A DNA stretch of 64,000 nt from Ralstonia insidiosa (GTDB lineage Bacteria > Pseudomonadota > Gammaproteobacteria > Burkholderiales > Burkholderiaceae), in the NCBI RefSeq assembly GCF_008801405.1, contig NZ_VZPV01000001.1:1054001-1118000 (forward strand), read 5' to 3'. Of this stretch, positions 1-7,519 are shown in pieces (position 1 is the first letter of the stretch; each line of letters opens with the position of its first letter). The translations under genes were made by a program, and so were the position numbers. The notes under the pieces are model-generated. The model worked only from the letters and a program-made list of their open reading frames with translations, was not told the DNA's origin and did no database searches.

Positions 1-793
1 GGCGGCGTGCCTCGTCGGGCGAGCAGCACCAGACGAGCGCATAACCGGGAACACTCGCTGGGCCCTGCGCGTCGTCCTGCGGCAACAGCGCGAGCGGGCC
101 TTCATTGGTGAAGCGCTCCCACGCCCAGCCTTCCAGCGGCGCCGAGCAGCGGACATGCGCGACGATGGCGGTCTGGCCGTAGTCACGGCGGCGTGCATGC
201 GAGAGCCCGCCCGCCTGCCTGCGCGCATCGTCAAACAGGCCGCCTTCGGCTTGCACGACGACCTCGGTTTCGATGGCGAGTGGATGGCGTCCCTCATGTG
301 GCCCCCCCTGCAATGCCCGCACACGTGCCGGAGCGACGGTGCCATCGGCGCGCGGCAGTTGCTCGATGCGCTCGACCGGCGTGTGGTCGTAGCGCGTGAG
401 GCGGTTCGGGTAACGCTGCATCTGCGTGGCCAGCGCGGCGTTGAGCGCGGCGCTCAGGTCGCCGTATTGCACAACATGGCCGAGCGCGGGGACGTCGTAG
501 TCTTCCCGGCGGATATGCGCCTGGCCAAAGTGGCCGCGCTGCGAGACATGGATATGCGTGATGGGCGTGGCGCGCGCGGGCCAGCCGCCAATCTCCTGCA
601 GCAGCACGCGCGAGCCGTGCGACAGCGCCAGCGCGCGCGGGTCCCGTGCGGCGGCTTCGGCGTCGCGGGCGTCGAACAGGGCGATGCGCCAGTCGGTATC
701 GCGCAGCAACCAGTTGGCCAGCGCCAGTCCCACTGGCCCCGCGCCGACGATGGCGACGTCGAAGTCCGGGGCTGTGGCGGTCGTGTCCGTCAT
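1..793 (-). CDS. ubiH: Ubiquinone biosynthesis FAD-dependent hydroxylase, UbiH/VisC family (3' end outside window)
   Basis: Flavoprotein monooxygenase of the UbiH/UbiF/VisC/COQ6 family, which hydroxylates the aromatic ring of ubiquinone precursors at the inner membrane. The ATG at 793 opens a frame that runs open off the window edge, giving the first 264 residues. It shows the FAD-binding Rossmann signature G17-A-G19-P-V-G22 and, about 40 residues on, the family motif DPRALALSHGS. The start codon overlaps the pepP stop as ATGA (790-793), so the two genes are probably translationally coupled; ubiH next to pepP is a common proteobacterial arrangement. The family is certain. Whether it is UbiH itself or a paralogue such as UbiF or UbiI cannot be settled from the N-terminal part. 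Confidence 0.88.
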   Translation of the reverse strand, partial: MTDTTATAPDFDVAIVGAGPVGLALANWLLRDTDWRIALFDARDAEAAARDPRALALSHGSRVLLQEIGGWPARATPITHIHVSQRGHFGQAHIRREDYDVPALGHVVQYGDLSAALNAALATQMQRYPNRLTRYDHTPVERIEQLPRADGTVAPARVRALQGGPHEGRHPLAIETEVVVQAEGGLFDDARRQAGGLSHARRRDYGQTAIVAHVRCSAPLEGWAWERFTNEGPLALLPQDDAQGPASVPGYALVWCCSPDEARR

Positions 794-2166
794 TGCTGGC
801 CTCGCATCACCGCTTCGATGTCGGCAACGGCCACCGGCACATCGCGCGTGATGATTTCGCAGCCGTTGGGTGTGACGATGGCGTCGTCTTCAATGCGGAT
901 GCCGATGTGCCAGTACTGCTCGGGCACGCCCGCTGCGGGGCGCACGTAGATACCGGGCTCGACGGTCAGCACCATGCCGGCCTCCAGCGGGCGCCACGGG
1001 CGTTCACCCTGTGCGGGCGCGGCGCCTGGGGTGCGGTATTCGCCCACGTCGTGCACGTCCATGCCGAGCCAGTGGCCGGTGCGGTGCATATAGAACTGGC
1101 GGTACTGGCCGCCGGCGAGCACGTCATCAATCGTGCCGACCTGGTTGGCGTCGAGCAGGCCCGTATCGAGCATGCCCTGCGCCAGCACGCGCGTGGCGGC
1201 ATCGTGCGGCACGTTGTACGGCACACCGGGGCGTGTCTCGGCAATGGCGGCTTCCTGCGCTGCCACCACGAGTTCATACATTTCGCGCTGTGGGCCGGTA
1301 AAGCGGCCGTTGACGGGGAAGGTGCGGGTGATGTCCGACGCGTAGCCATCGAGCTCGCAACCGGCATCAATCAGGCAGAGATCGCCGTCGCGCAACTCGG
1401 CGTTGCCGGCGCGGTAGTGCAGCACGCACGCGTTCGGGCCGGTGGCGACGATGGAGTTGTAAGCGACGCTCTGCGCGCCGTGGCGGCGGAATTCGTAGAG
1501 CAGTTCGGCTTCGAGGTGGTACTCGCGCAGCCCGGCGCGCGAGGCCTGCATGGCGCGCACGTGTGCGCCGGCCGAGATGCGCCCAGCGCGACGCATGATG
1601 TCCTGCTCGCCCGCGTCCTTGAACAAGCGCAGTTCATCGAGGATGGCGCGCACGTCCAGCGCCTGGTGCGGCGACGACACGCCCGCGCGGCCTTGCATGC
1701 GCACCGCGTCGAGCCAGCGGCGCATGCGGCGGTCGAACGTGCCGCTCTCGGCCAGCGGGTAGGCCACGGCCGCCGCGTTGGCGAGCAGCCCAGGCAAGGT
1801 CGCGTCGATGTCTTCCACCGAATGTGCCGCGTCCAGGCCGAAGGCTTCCTTCGCGGCCTCGGGGCCGAAGCGGAAGCCGTCCCAGATTTCACGTTCTTCA
1901 TGCTTGGGGCGGCAGAACAGCACGCTGCGCGCGGGTTCTCCACCGGCCGGCACGACGATGGCGAGCACCGCTTCGGGCTCGGTAAAGCCGGTCAGGTAGT
2001 AGAAATAGCTGTCGTGCCGGTAGGGGTAATCGCTGTCGCGGTTGCGCATGGCTTCCGGCGCGGTCGGCACGATGGCCACACCGCCACCTGCCGCGCGCAG
2101 CCACTGCGCGACGCGCTCACGGCGCTGGCGATAGGTCTGGAGGAAGGCGAGTTCAGTGGCGGACAT
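790..2166 (-). CDS. pepP: Xaa-Pro aminopeptidase (aminopeptidase P)
   Basis: M24B metallopeptidase that removes an N-terminal residue preceding proline in the cytoplasm. The 458-residue protein has an N-terminal creatinase-like domain (about 1-180) and the pita-bread catalytic domain. The five metal ligands are all present: D267 and D278 (motif LIDAGCELDGYASDITR), H365 (HRTGHWLGMDVHDVG), E403 (VEPGIYV) and E426 (IRIEDD). An upstream in-frame ATG at 2226 would add 20 residues that do not look like the family, so the start MSATELAFLQ at 2166 was chosen. The gene ends in an ATGA overlap with the downstream ubiquinone hydroxylase gene. Confidence 0.95.
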   Translation of the reverse strand: MSATELAFLQTYRQRRERVAQWLRAAGGGVAIVPTAPEAMRNRDSDYPYRHDSYFYYLTGFTEPEAVLAIVVPAGGEPARSVLFCRPKHEEREIWDGFRFGPEAAKEAFGLDAAHSVEDIDATLPGLLANAAAVAYPLAESGTFDRRMRRWLDAVRMQGRAGVSSPHQALDVRAILDELRLFKDAGEQDIMRRAGRISAGAHVRAMQASRAGLREYHLEAELLYEFRRHGAQSVAYNSIVATGPNACVLHYRAGNAELRDGDLCLIDAGCELDGYASDITRTFPVNGRFTGPQREMYELVVAAQEAAIAETRPGVPYNVPHDAATRVLAQGMLDTGLLDANQVGTIDDVLAGGQYRQFYMHRTGHWLGMDVHDVGEYRTPGAAPAQGERPWRPLEAGMVLTVEPGIYVRPAAGVPEQYWHIGIRIEDDAIVTPNGCEIITRDVPVAVADIEAVMRGQQ

Positions 2167-2396
2167 GGCGTCGGTTCCAGGCTGCAAATAGATGCGCCGA
2201 TTGTAACGCCGCCCCATTCGCGACACGTTGCGCGGGGTGGGGGCACACCCAAAAGGAGACTTGTGGCGTGGGCGTCGTCTCTCCTAAAGTCTCGGGCGGA
2301 CTTGGTCGATACAAACTGGATTGTCACCAATCCTTCGGATGCGACTTTCGCCCGCGTGTGGCATGCCGCATTGGATCGGCCTGTCCTGGAGAACCG

Positions 2397-4463
2397 ATGC
2401 TTGTCAGCAGCTACAACCCCCTTCTTGTCCTTCTTTCCCTCTTCGTGGCCATCCTGGCGTCGTATACGGCGCTGGATATGGCCGGCCGGGTCGTTACCGC
2501 GCAGGGCCGTGCCGCGTTCTGGTGGCTGATCGGCGGCGCATCCGCCATGGGGCTGGGCATCTGGTCGATGCACTTTGTCGGCATGTTGGCCTTCAGCCTG
2601 CCGATTCCACTCGGCTATGACGTATCAATCACGCTCGGCTCGCTCGCCATTGCCATTGCTTCGTCGGCATTTGCACTGTGGCTGGTAAGCCGGCGCGAGC
2701 TGCCATGGCCGCGCCTGGTGGGCGGCGCGCTGCTGATGGGATCGGGCGTGGCTGGCATGCACTATGCCGGCATGGCTGCGCTGCGCATGACACCCGGCAT
2801 CCATTACGACCCGGCGATCTTCGGATTGTCGGTGGGTGTGGCGGTGCTGGCCTCAGGCGTGGCGCTGTGGATTGCGTTCCGGCTGCGGCGACAGTCCCAG
2901 CGCGTGCGTGCGCTGCGCGCCGGATCAGCCGTGGTGATGGGCGTGGCGATTGTCGGCATGCACTACACGGGCATGGCGGCGGCCGCGTTTCCGTTCGGCA
3001 GCGTGTGCGGCGCGGCGTATACCGGCGCGAGCGCGGAATGGCTGGCGCTGGTCATCATCATCGTCACGCTGGCGGTGCTGGCGATTGCGCTGATCATCTC
3101 CGTGCTCGACCTGCGCATGGAGGCGCGCACCGCCGTGCTGGCGCACTCGCTGGCCGAAGCCAACCAGGAGCTGGCTTACCTGGCGCTGCACGACAACCTG
3201 ACCAAGCTGTCCAATCGCCTGCTGCTGGAAGACCGCCTGAACCAGGCGATCCGCACGGCAGACCGCGAGAAGCGCCACTTCGCGCTGATGTTCATGGACC
3301 TGGACGGCTTCAAGGCCATCAATGACGTCTATGGCCACCACGTGGGCGATCTGCTGCTGATTGACGTGGCCCAGCGCATCGTCGCGCGTGTGCGCCAGCA
3401 GGACACCGTGGCGCGCGTGGGCGGCGACGAATTTGTCGTACTCGCCTACGTGGATGATCCGCAAGACGCCGGCACGCTGGCCGATGCGCTGTTGGAGGTG
3501 GTGCGCGAGCCGTTTTTGGCCGGCGGGCACGAGCTGCGTGTATCGACCAGCATCGGCATCTCCATGTACCCGGGTGACGGCGGCAACCAGCACGACCTGC
3601 TCACCAATGCCGACGCGGCCATGTACCACGCCAAGGGCCTGGGCCGGAACGCGTACTGCTTCTTCGAGCCGTCGATGAACGCCAACGTGCACAAGCAATT
3701 GCAGCTTGTGCAGGACCTGCGCCAGGCGATCGATCGGAATGAACTCGTACTGCACTATCAGCCGAAGTTCCACGCGCCCAATGGCCCGATCCTCGGCGTA
3801 GAGGCGCTCGTGCGCTGGCAGCATCCGGTGCGCGGGCTGGTCTCGGCGGACGAGTTCATCCCGCTGGCCGAGAAGACCGGCCTGATCGTGCCGCTCGGTG
3901 CCTGGGTGCTGAACGAAGCCTGTCGCCAGATGGCGCAATGGCGCAGCGAGGGGCACACCACGTGGAGCGTCGCCGTGAATCTCTCTGCGTTGCAGTTTGC
4001 CCACGCGGCGCTCATCGATACGGTACGTGATGTGCTGGCGCGCCACGCGCTCGACCCGCATTGCCTGATGCTGGAGATTACCGAGTCGACCGCCATGCGC
4101 GATGCCGATGCCAGCCTGCAGATCCTGCAGCAGCTCGATGCCATGGGCGTGCGCATCTCTATCGACGATTTCGGCACGGGCTATTCGAGCCTGCTGTACC
4201 TCAAGCGCTTGCCGGCCAGCGAGCTGAAGATCGACCGTGGCTTTGTGCGTGACCTGGCGCACGACACCGAGGACGCTGCCATCGTGTCAGCCATCGTGGC
4301 ACTGGGCCAGACGCTGAACCTGCGCATCGTTGCCGAGGGCGTGGAGACGGCCGAGCAGCAGGCGTTCCTCACCCGGCTCGGGTGCGATTCTTTGCAGGGC
4401 TATCTGCTGGGCCGCCCGATGACGGCCGAATCACTGAGCACTACGACGTTGCCGTTGCCCTAA
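2397..4463 (+). CDS. MHYT-GGDEF-EAL cyclic-di-GMP signalling protein
   Basis: Membrane protein of 688 residues joining a sensory MHYT domain to diguanylate cyclase and c-di-GMP phosphodiesterase modules. The first 240 residues are hydrophobic and hold three MHYT-type motifs (MHFVGM, MHYAGM, MHYTGM), thought to bind copper and sense a diatomic gas or redox state. The GGDEF domain has an intact active site G342-G343-D344-E345-F346 and an I-site RQQD (333-336) five residues before it, so product inhibition is possible. The EAL domain has E469-A470-L471 and the DDFGTGYSS loop from D590. Both catalytic modules look functional; net activity is unknown. The start follows a TGGAGA ribosome-binding site; longer upstream frames look non-coding. 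Its stop codon abuts that of the convergent murU with no gap. Confidence 0.93.
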   Translation: MLVSSYNPLLVLLSLFVAILASYTALDMAGRVVTAQGRAAFWWLIGGASAMGLGIWSMHFVGMLAFSLPIPLGYDVSITLGSLAIAIASSAFALWLVSRRELPWPRLVGGALLMGSGVAGMHYAGMAALRMTPGIHYDPAIFGLSVGVAVLASGVALWIAFRLRRQSQRVRALRAGSAVVMGVAIVGMHYTGMAAAAFPFGSVCGAAYTGASAEWLALVIIIVTLAVLAIALIISVLDLRMEARTAVLAHSLAEANQELAYLALHDNLTKLSNRLLLEDRLNQAIRTADREKRHFALMFMDLDGFKAINDVYGHHVGDLLLIDVAQRIVARVRQQDTVARVGGDEFVVLAYVDDPQDAGTLADALLEVVREPFLAGGHELRVSTSIGISMYPGDGGNQHDLLTNADAAMYHAKGLGRNAYCFFEPSMNANVHKQLQLVQDLRQAIDRNELVLHYQPKFHAPNGPILGVEALVRWQHPVRGLVSADEFIPLAEKTGLIVPLGAWVLNEACRQMAQWRSEGHTTWSVAVNLSALQFAHAALIDTVRDVLARHALDPHCLMLEITESTAMRDADASLQILQQLDAMGVRISIDDFGTGYSSLLYLKRLPASELKIDRGFVRDLAHDTEDAAIVSAIVALGQTLNLRIVAEGVETAEQQAFLTRLGCDSLQGYLLGRPMTAESLSTTTLPLP

Positions 4464-5171
4464 TCAGGCCGGCTGCGACCCCAGCTCGGCGTCCAGTGCG
4501 GCCAGTTGGGCGGGGGTGCCGACGTTTTCCCAGCGGCCATCGAAACGCTCGCCGGTGGCGCGGCCTTCGGCGATGGCCCGGTGATAGAGCGGCGTCATCG
4601 CCAGGCGCGTGCCGGGCGCGATGCCGGCAAACAGGCGGGTGTCGTACAGGCCGATGTTGCCGAACGTGAGCCGTTGCGTGCCATCGGCGTGCAGCACGCC
4701 GTCATCAGCCAGGGCAAAGTCGCCACGCGGATGGTAAGGCGGATTAGGCACCATCACGAGGTGCATGCCCGGTGCGGATTGCACAGCCATGGTGGGCGCG
4801 CGGTCACGCAGGGCAGCGTAGTCGTAATCGCAGAACACATCGCCGCTGATGGCGATGAACACGCTGTGGCCGTCACCGGCATGCAGCAGCGGCATGGCCT
4901 GGGCGACGCCACCTGCTGTCTCCAGCGCTTCGCCCTCCGGCGAGTAGGCAAGGCGTACGCCCCAAGTGCTGCCGTCGCCGAGCGCGTCCTCAATCTGCGC
5001 ACCCAGCCAGGCATGGTTGATGACGATGTCGCGCACACCGGCTGCGGCCAGGCGCTCGATCTGCCAGACGATGAGCGGTTTGCCGCCCACGCTGAGCAGG
5101 GGTTTGGGCGTGTGGTCGGTCAGCGGCCGCATGCGGTCACCGCGGCCCGCCGCAAAAATCATGGCCCGCAT
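4464..5171 (-). CDS. murU: N-acetylmuramate alpha-1-phosphate uridylyltransferase (MurU)
   Basis: Nucleotidyltransferase of 235 residues that makes UDP-MurNAc from MurNAc alpha-1-phosphate and UTP in the anabolic peptidoglycan-recycling route known from Pseudomonas. The nucleotide-binding signature AAGRGDRMRPLT with the following TPKPLL is at the extreme N-terminus, and a metal-binding Asp is visible in SGDVFCDYD. On motif alone it could be a generic NDP-sugar pyrophosphorylase; the MurU call rests on the AmgK-type kinase gene in the same operon, itself next to lptD as in Pseudomonas. The start MRAMIF was chosen because the signature begins there; the in-frame extension upstream reads through azlD and is non-coding in character. 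The gene begins 20 bp after azlD. Confidence 0.85.
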   Translation of the reverse strand: MRAMIFAAGRGDRMRPLTDHTPKPLLSVGGKPLIVWQIERLAAAGVRDIVINHAWLGAQIEDALGDGSTWGVRLAYSPEGEALETAGGVAQAMPLLHAGDGHSVFIAISGDVFCDYDYAALRDRAPTMAVQSAPGMHLVMVPNPPYHPRGDFALADDGVLHADGTQRLTFGNIGLYDTRLFAGIAPGTRLAMTPLYHRAIAEGRATGERFDGRWENVGTPAQLAALDAELGSQPA

Positions 5172-5191
5172 TGTGGAGTGCAGCGTGGAAC

Positions 5192-5518
5192 TCAAGCCAT
5201 CACCTTCATGAGAATCAGCAGAGCAGCCATGCCGCCAACGATGGTCCACATTGCGCTCTTCGTGACACGCGCGATGACGATGGCGACAATGCCGGCGATC
5301 AGGCGCGGGTTGTCGGCCGACACGGCCAGGGCGCCATCGCGCATCAGCAGGTCGGGCGCGATGAGCGCGGTCAGCATGGCGGCCGGTACATAGGGCAGGG
5401 CGCTGCGGAACCACATCGGCAGGTTCATGCGTCCTTCAAGCGCGATGAACGAGAGGCGGATGAAGTAAGTGGCCGCGCCGGAAATCAGCAGCACGCCGAA
5501 GAGGATGAGCGCTTTCAT
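5192..5518 (-). CDS. azlD: AzlD-family branched-chain amino acid transport protein
   Basis: Small membrane protein of 108 residues with three to four hydrophobic segments, the small partner of AzlC-type permeases that export branched-chain amino acids or analogues. It carries the family-typical N-terminal ATYFIRLSF segment and a hydrophobic C-terminus. Its start codon overlaps the azlC stop as ATGA (5515-5518), as expected for a two-subunit transporter made from one message. It lies between amgK and murU, which otherwise form a pathway pair. Substrate specificity is not readable from sequence. Confidence 0.88.
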   Translation of the reverse strand: MKALILFGVLLISGAATYFIRLSFIALEGRMNLPMWFRSALPYVPAAMLTALIAPDLLMRDGALAVSADNPRLIAGIVAIVIARVTKSAMWTIVGGMAALLILMKVMA

Positions 5519-6252
5519 GCTGCGGCCTCCGTCTTCGGCCGGTTCAGCAACCGCTCGACGATCGCCCCAATGGCAATGCCGACGCATGCCGCGCTCATCA
5601 GCCCCAGCTTGTGCGGCCAGCCCGTCCATGCCACGGCCAGCGCGGCACCGGTGAGCGCCGCAGCCAGTTGGGCACGCGTGCGCAGCGACGGCACCACGAT
5701 GGCGATGAACGTGAGCGGCAGGAAGAAATCGAGTGGCCAGGTGGTCGGCACCTGCGCGCCCAGCACCACGCCGACGATGGTCGATGCCTGCCAGCTCGTC
5801 CACAACGCCACACCGGCGCCGAGGAAGTACCAGTGGCGGTAGGTCGCCTCTTCCGTTCCAGGGCGCGCATTTACCACGCGGCGGTTCATGGCGGCGAAGG
5901 CCTCGTCCGTCAGCAGATAGGCGATCAGCCATTTCCAGCGGCGCGGCAGATGCGCCAGCGCCGGGGCAATGCTGGCCGAATACAGTGCGTGGCGCAGGTT
6001 CACCATCGATACCGTCGCCGCAATGACCAGCGCGGGCGCGCCGCCGGCCCACAGCTGCACCAGGATCATCTGCGATGCGCCGCCAAAGACGATGGCACTC
6101 ATCGCCACGGCCAGCCACGCGGGCATGCCGGCAGATGTAGCCAGCACGCCGTAGATCAGGCCGAACGGCACCACGCCCAGCAGCATCGGGGCGAGTGCGA
6201 GAGCGCCGGCGCGGAACTCAGCAGCGCGTTGGGGGTGTCCAGTTCGGGCCAT
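5515..6252 (-). CDS. azlC: AzlC-family branched-chain amino acid permease (large subunit)
   Basis: Inner-membrane permease of 245 residues with many hydrophobic segments; AzlC/YgaZ proteins export valine, leucine, isoleucine or analogues with their small AzlD/YgaH partner. The N-terminal PMLLGVVPFGLIYG and the FGGASQMILVQLW segment are characteristic of the family. The start lies 6 bp after the amgK stop and the stop overlaps azlD, so it is the second gene of the apparent operon amgK-azlC-azlD-murU. Nothing visible ties its substrate to cell-wall recycling. Confidence 0.9.
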   Translation of the reverse strand: MARTGHPQRAAEFRAGALALAPMLLGVVPFGLIYGVLATSAGMPAWLAVAMSAIVFGGASQMILVQLWAGGAPALVIAATVSMVNLRHALYSASIAPALAHLPRRWKWLIAYLLTDEAFAAMNRRVVNARPGTEEATYRHWYFLGAGVALWTSWQASTIVGVVLGAQVPTTWPLDFFLPLTFIAIVVPSLRTRAQLAAALTGAALAVAWTGWPHKLGLMSAACVGIAIGAIVERLLNRPKTEAAA

Positions 6253-6258
6253 TGGAGA

Positions 6259-7344
6259 CTAGAACGTATAGCCGATCTGCTGGGCGCGATCTTCAAGCTG
6301 ATCGAGCAGGCGGGCCAGCGGCGCCAGCGCGTTGTAGCGGCTGCACACGCGGCGCAGGTAGGCGATGAAGCGCGGGGTGTCTTCCACGTAGCCGGACTTG
6401 CCGTCGCGGTAGCACAGGCGCGCGAAGATGCCGGCTACCTTCAGGTGACGTTGTGCGCCCATCCATTCGAGCGCGCGGTAGAACTCGCCGAAGTCTTCAT
6501 CCACCGGCAGGCCGGCCTTGCGGGCGGCTTCCCAGTAGCGCACGGCCCAGTCGAGCTCCTCCTCCTCTTCCCACGACAGGAAGGCGTCGCGCAGCAGCGA
6601 GGCAGCGTCGTAGGTGATCGGGCCGTAGACCGCGTCCTGGAAGTCCAGCACGCCAGGCTGCGACGGGTCGGCCGCGTTGATCATCAGGTTGCGCGGCATG
6701 TAATCGCGGTGCACGTACACCTTCGGCTGAGCCAGCGCGCTGTCGACCAGCAGCTTGAATACCTTGTCGAGCGATTCGCGCTGGGCGGCGTCGAGCGGGC
6801 GCTGCAGGTGGCGGTCGATGTACCAGTCGGGGAACAGCGACAGCTCGCGGCGCAGCAGCGCTTCGTCGTACGGCGGCAATTCGCCTTCGCGCGAGGCCGA
6901 TTGCCAGCGCACCAGCGTGTGGATGGCCGGGCGGAACAACGTGTTGGCGTAGGCGAGGTCGAAATCGTGCTCGCGCAGCGACTGCAGATACGTTTGCGGG
7001 CCCAGGTCGGTCAGCAGCAGGAAGCCCTGCGCGATGTCCTGTTCCAGCACCTGCGGCGCGTGCACGCCGGCACCATTCAGCAGGCCAGCCACATGGACGA
7101 ACGGGCGGCAGTCTTCCTGCGGCGGGGGGGCATCCATCAGGATGAGGGTGCCGGGTTGGCCACCGGATTGGTCACCTGCGGCGCCATCCACGCGGAAGTA
7201 ACGACGGAAGCTGGCATCGGCAGACGCGGGGCGCAGCGTATCGATGTGCAGCCCGTGGGAGGCGGGCAAAGTGCTGAGCCAGTCGCGCAGTTGGTCGAGA
7301 CGCGCGTCGGTTGCGCCAGTGGCGGCGCCAGGGGTCGAAGCCAT
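6259..7344 (-). CDS. amgK: Anomeric MurNAc/GlcNAc kinase, AmgK type
   Basis: Cytoplasmic sugar kinase of 361 residues with an aminoglycoside-phosphotransferase fold. In Pseudomonas AmgK phosphorylates the anomeric hydroxyl of MurNAc, feeding MurU and bypassing part of de novo UDP-MurNAc synthesis, which gives intrinsic fosfomycin tolerance there. Visible here are the catalytic loop H212-R-D214...N219 (VHRDYMPRN) and the metal-binding D234 and D237 in LDFQDAVYGP. It diverges from lptD, the same neighbourhood as in Pseudomonas, and murU is three genes downstream. The start MASTPGA at 7344 was chosen because longer versions run into the divergent lptD promoter region and lose amino-acid character. 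Family certain; exact substrate inferred. Confidence 0.87.
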   Translation of the reverse strand: MASTPGAATGATDARLDQLRDWLSTLPASHGLHIDTLRPASADASFRRYFRVDGAAGDQSGGQPGTLILMDAPPPQEDCRPFVHVAGLLNGAGVHAPQVLEQDIAQGFLLLTDLGPQTYLQSLREHDFDLAYANTLFRPAIHTLVRWQSASREGELPPYDEALLRRELSLFPDWYIDRHLQRPLDAAQRESLDKVFKLLVDSALAQPKVYVHRDYMPRNLMINAADPSQPGVLDFQDAVYGPITYDAASLLRDAFLSWEEEEELDWAVRYWEAARKAGLPVDEDFGEFYRALEWMGAQRHLKVAGIFARLCYRDGKSGYVEDTPRFIAYLRRVCSRYNALAPLARLLDQLEDRAQQIGYTF

Positions 7345-7383
7345 GCTGAGGGAACGCTGGAATGAGGCGGGAAAGAAGCCCCG

Positions 7384-7389
7384 TATAAT
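7384..7389 (+). promoter_or_regulatory. Possible -10 element in the lptD-amgK divergent region
   Basis: A perfect TATAAT lies between the divergent starts, 131 bp before the lptD ATG. No convincing -35 hexamer was found at 16-18 bp, so this is only a candidate. Confidence 0.3.
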
Positions 7390-7519
7390 ACCCGACCGAG
7401 TTTCGCCGCGAGCGAGCGCCGCCCCCATCTGGCCGGCCCGGCGCGGCAAAACACCGACCGATGATGTGCCTACGCGCCCGGTGGCCATTTGCCCGGCGCG
7501 AGCCCAGTTTCCGACTTGC

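Noticed and set aside
646..2529. 627-codon open frame on the plus strand across ubiH/pepP
   Set aside because: Opposite-strand shadow of pepP, created by high third-position GC; it has no domain and the minus strand holds all pepP active-site residues.
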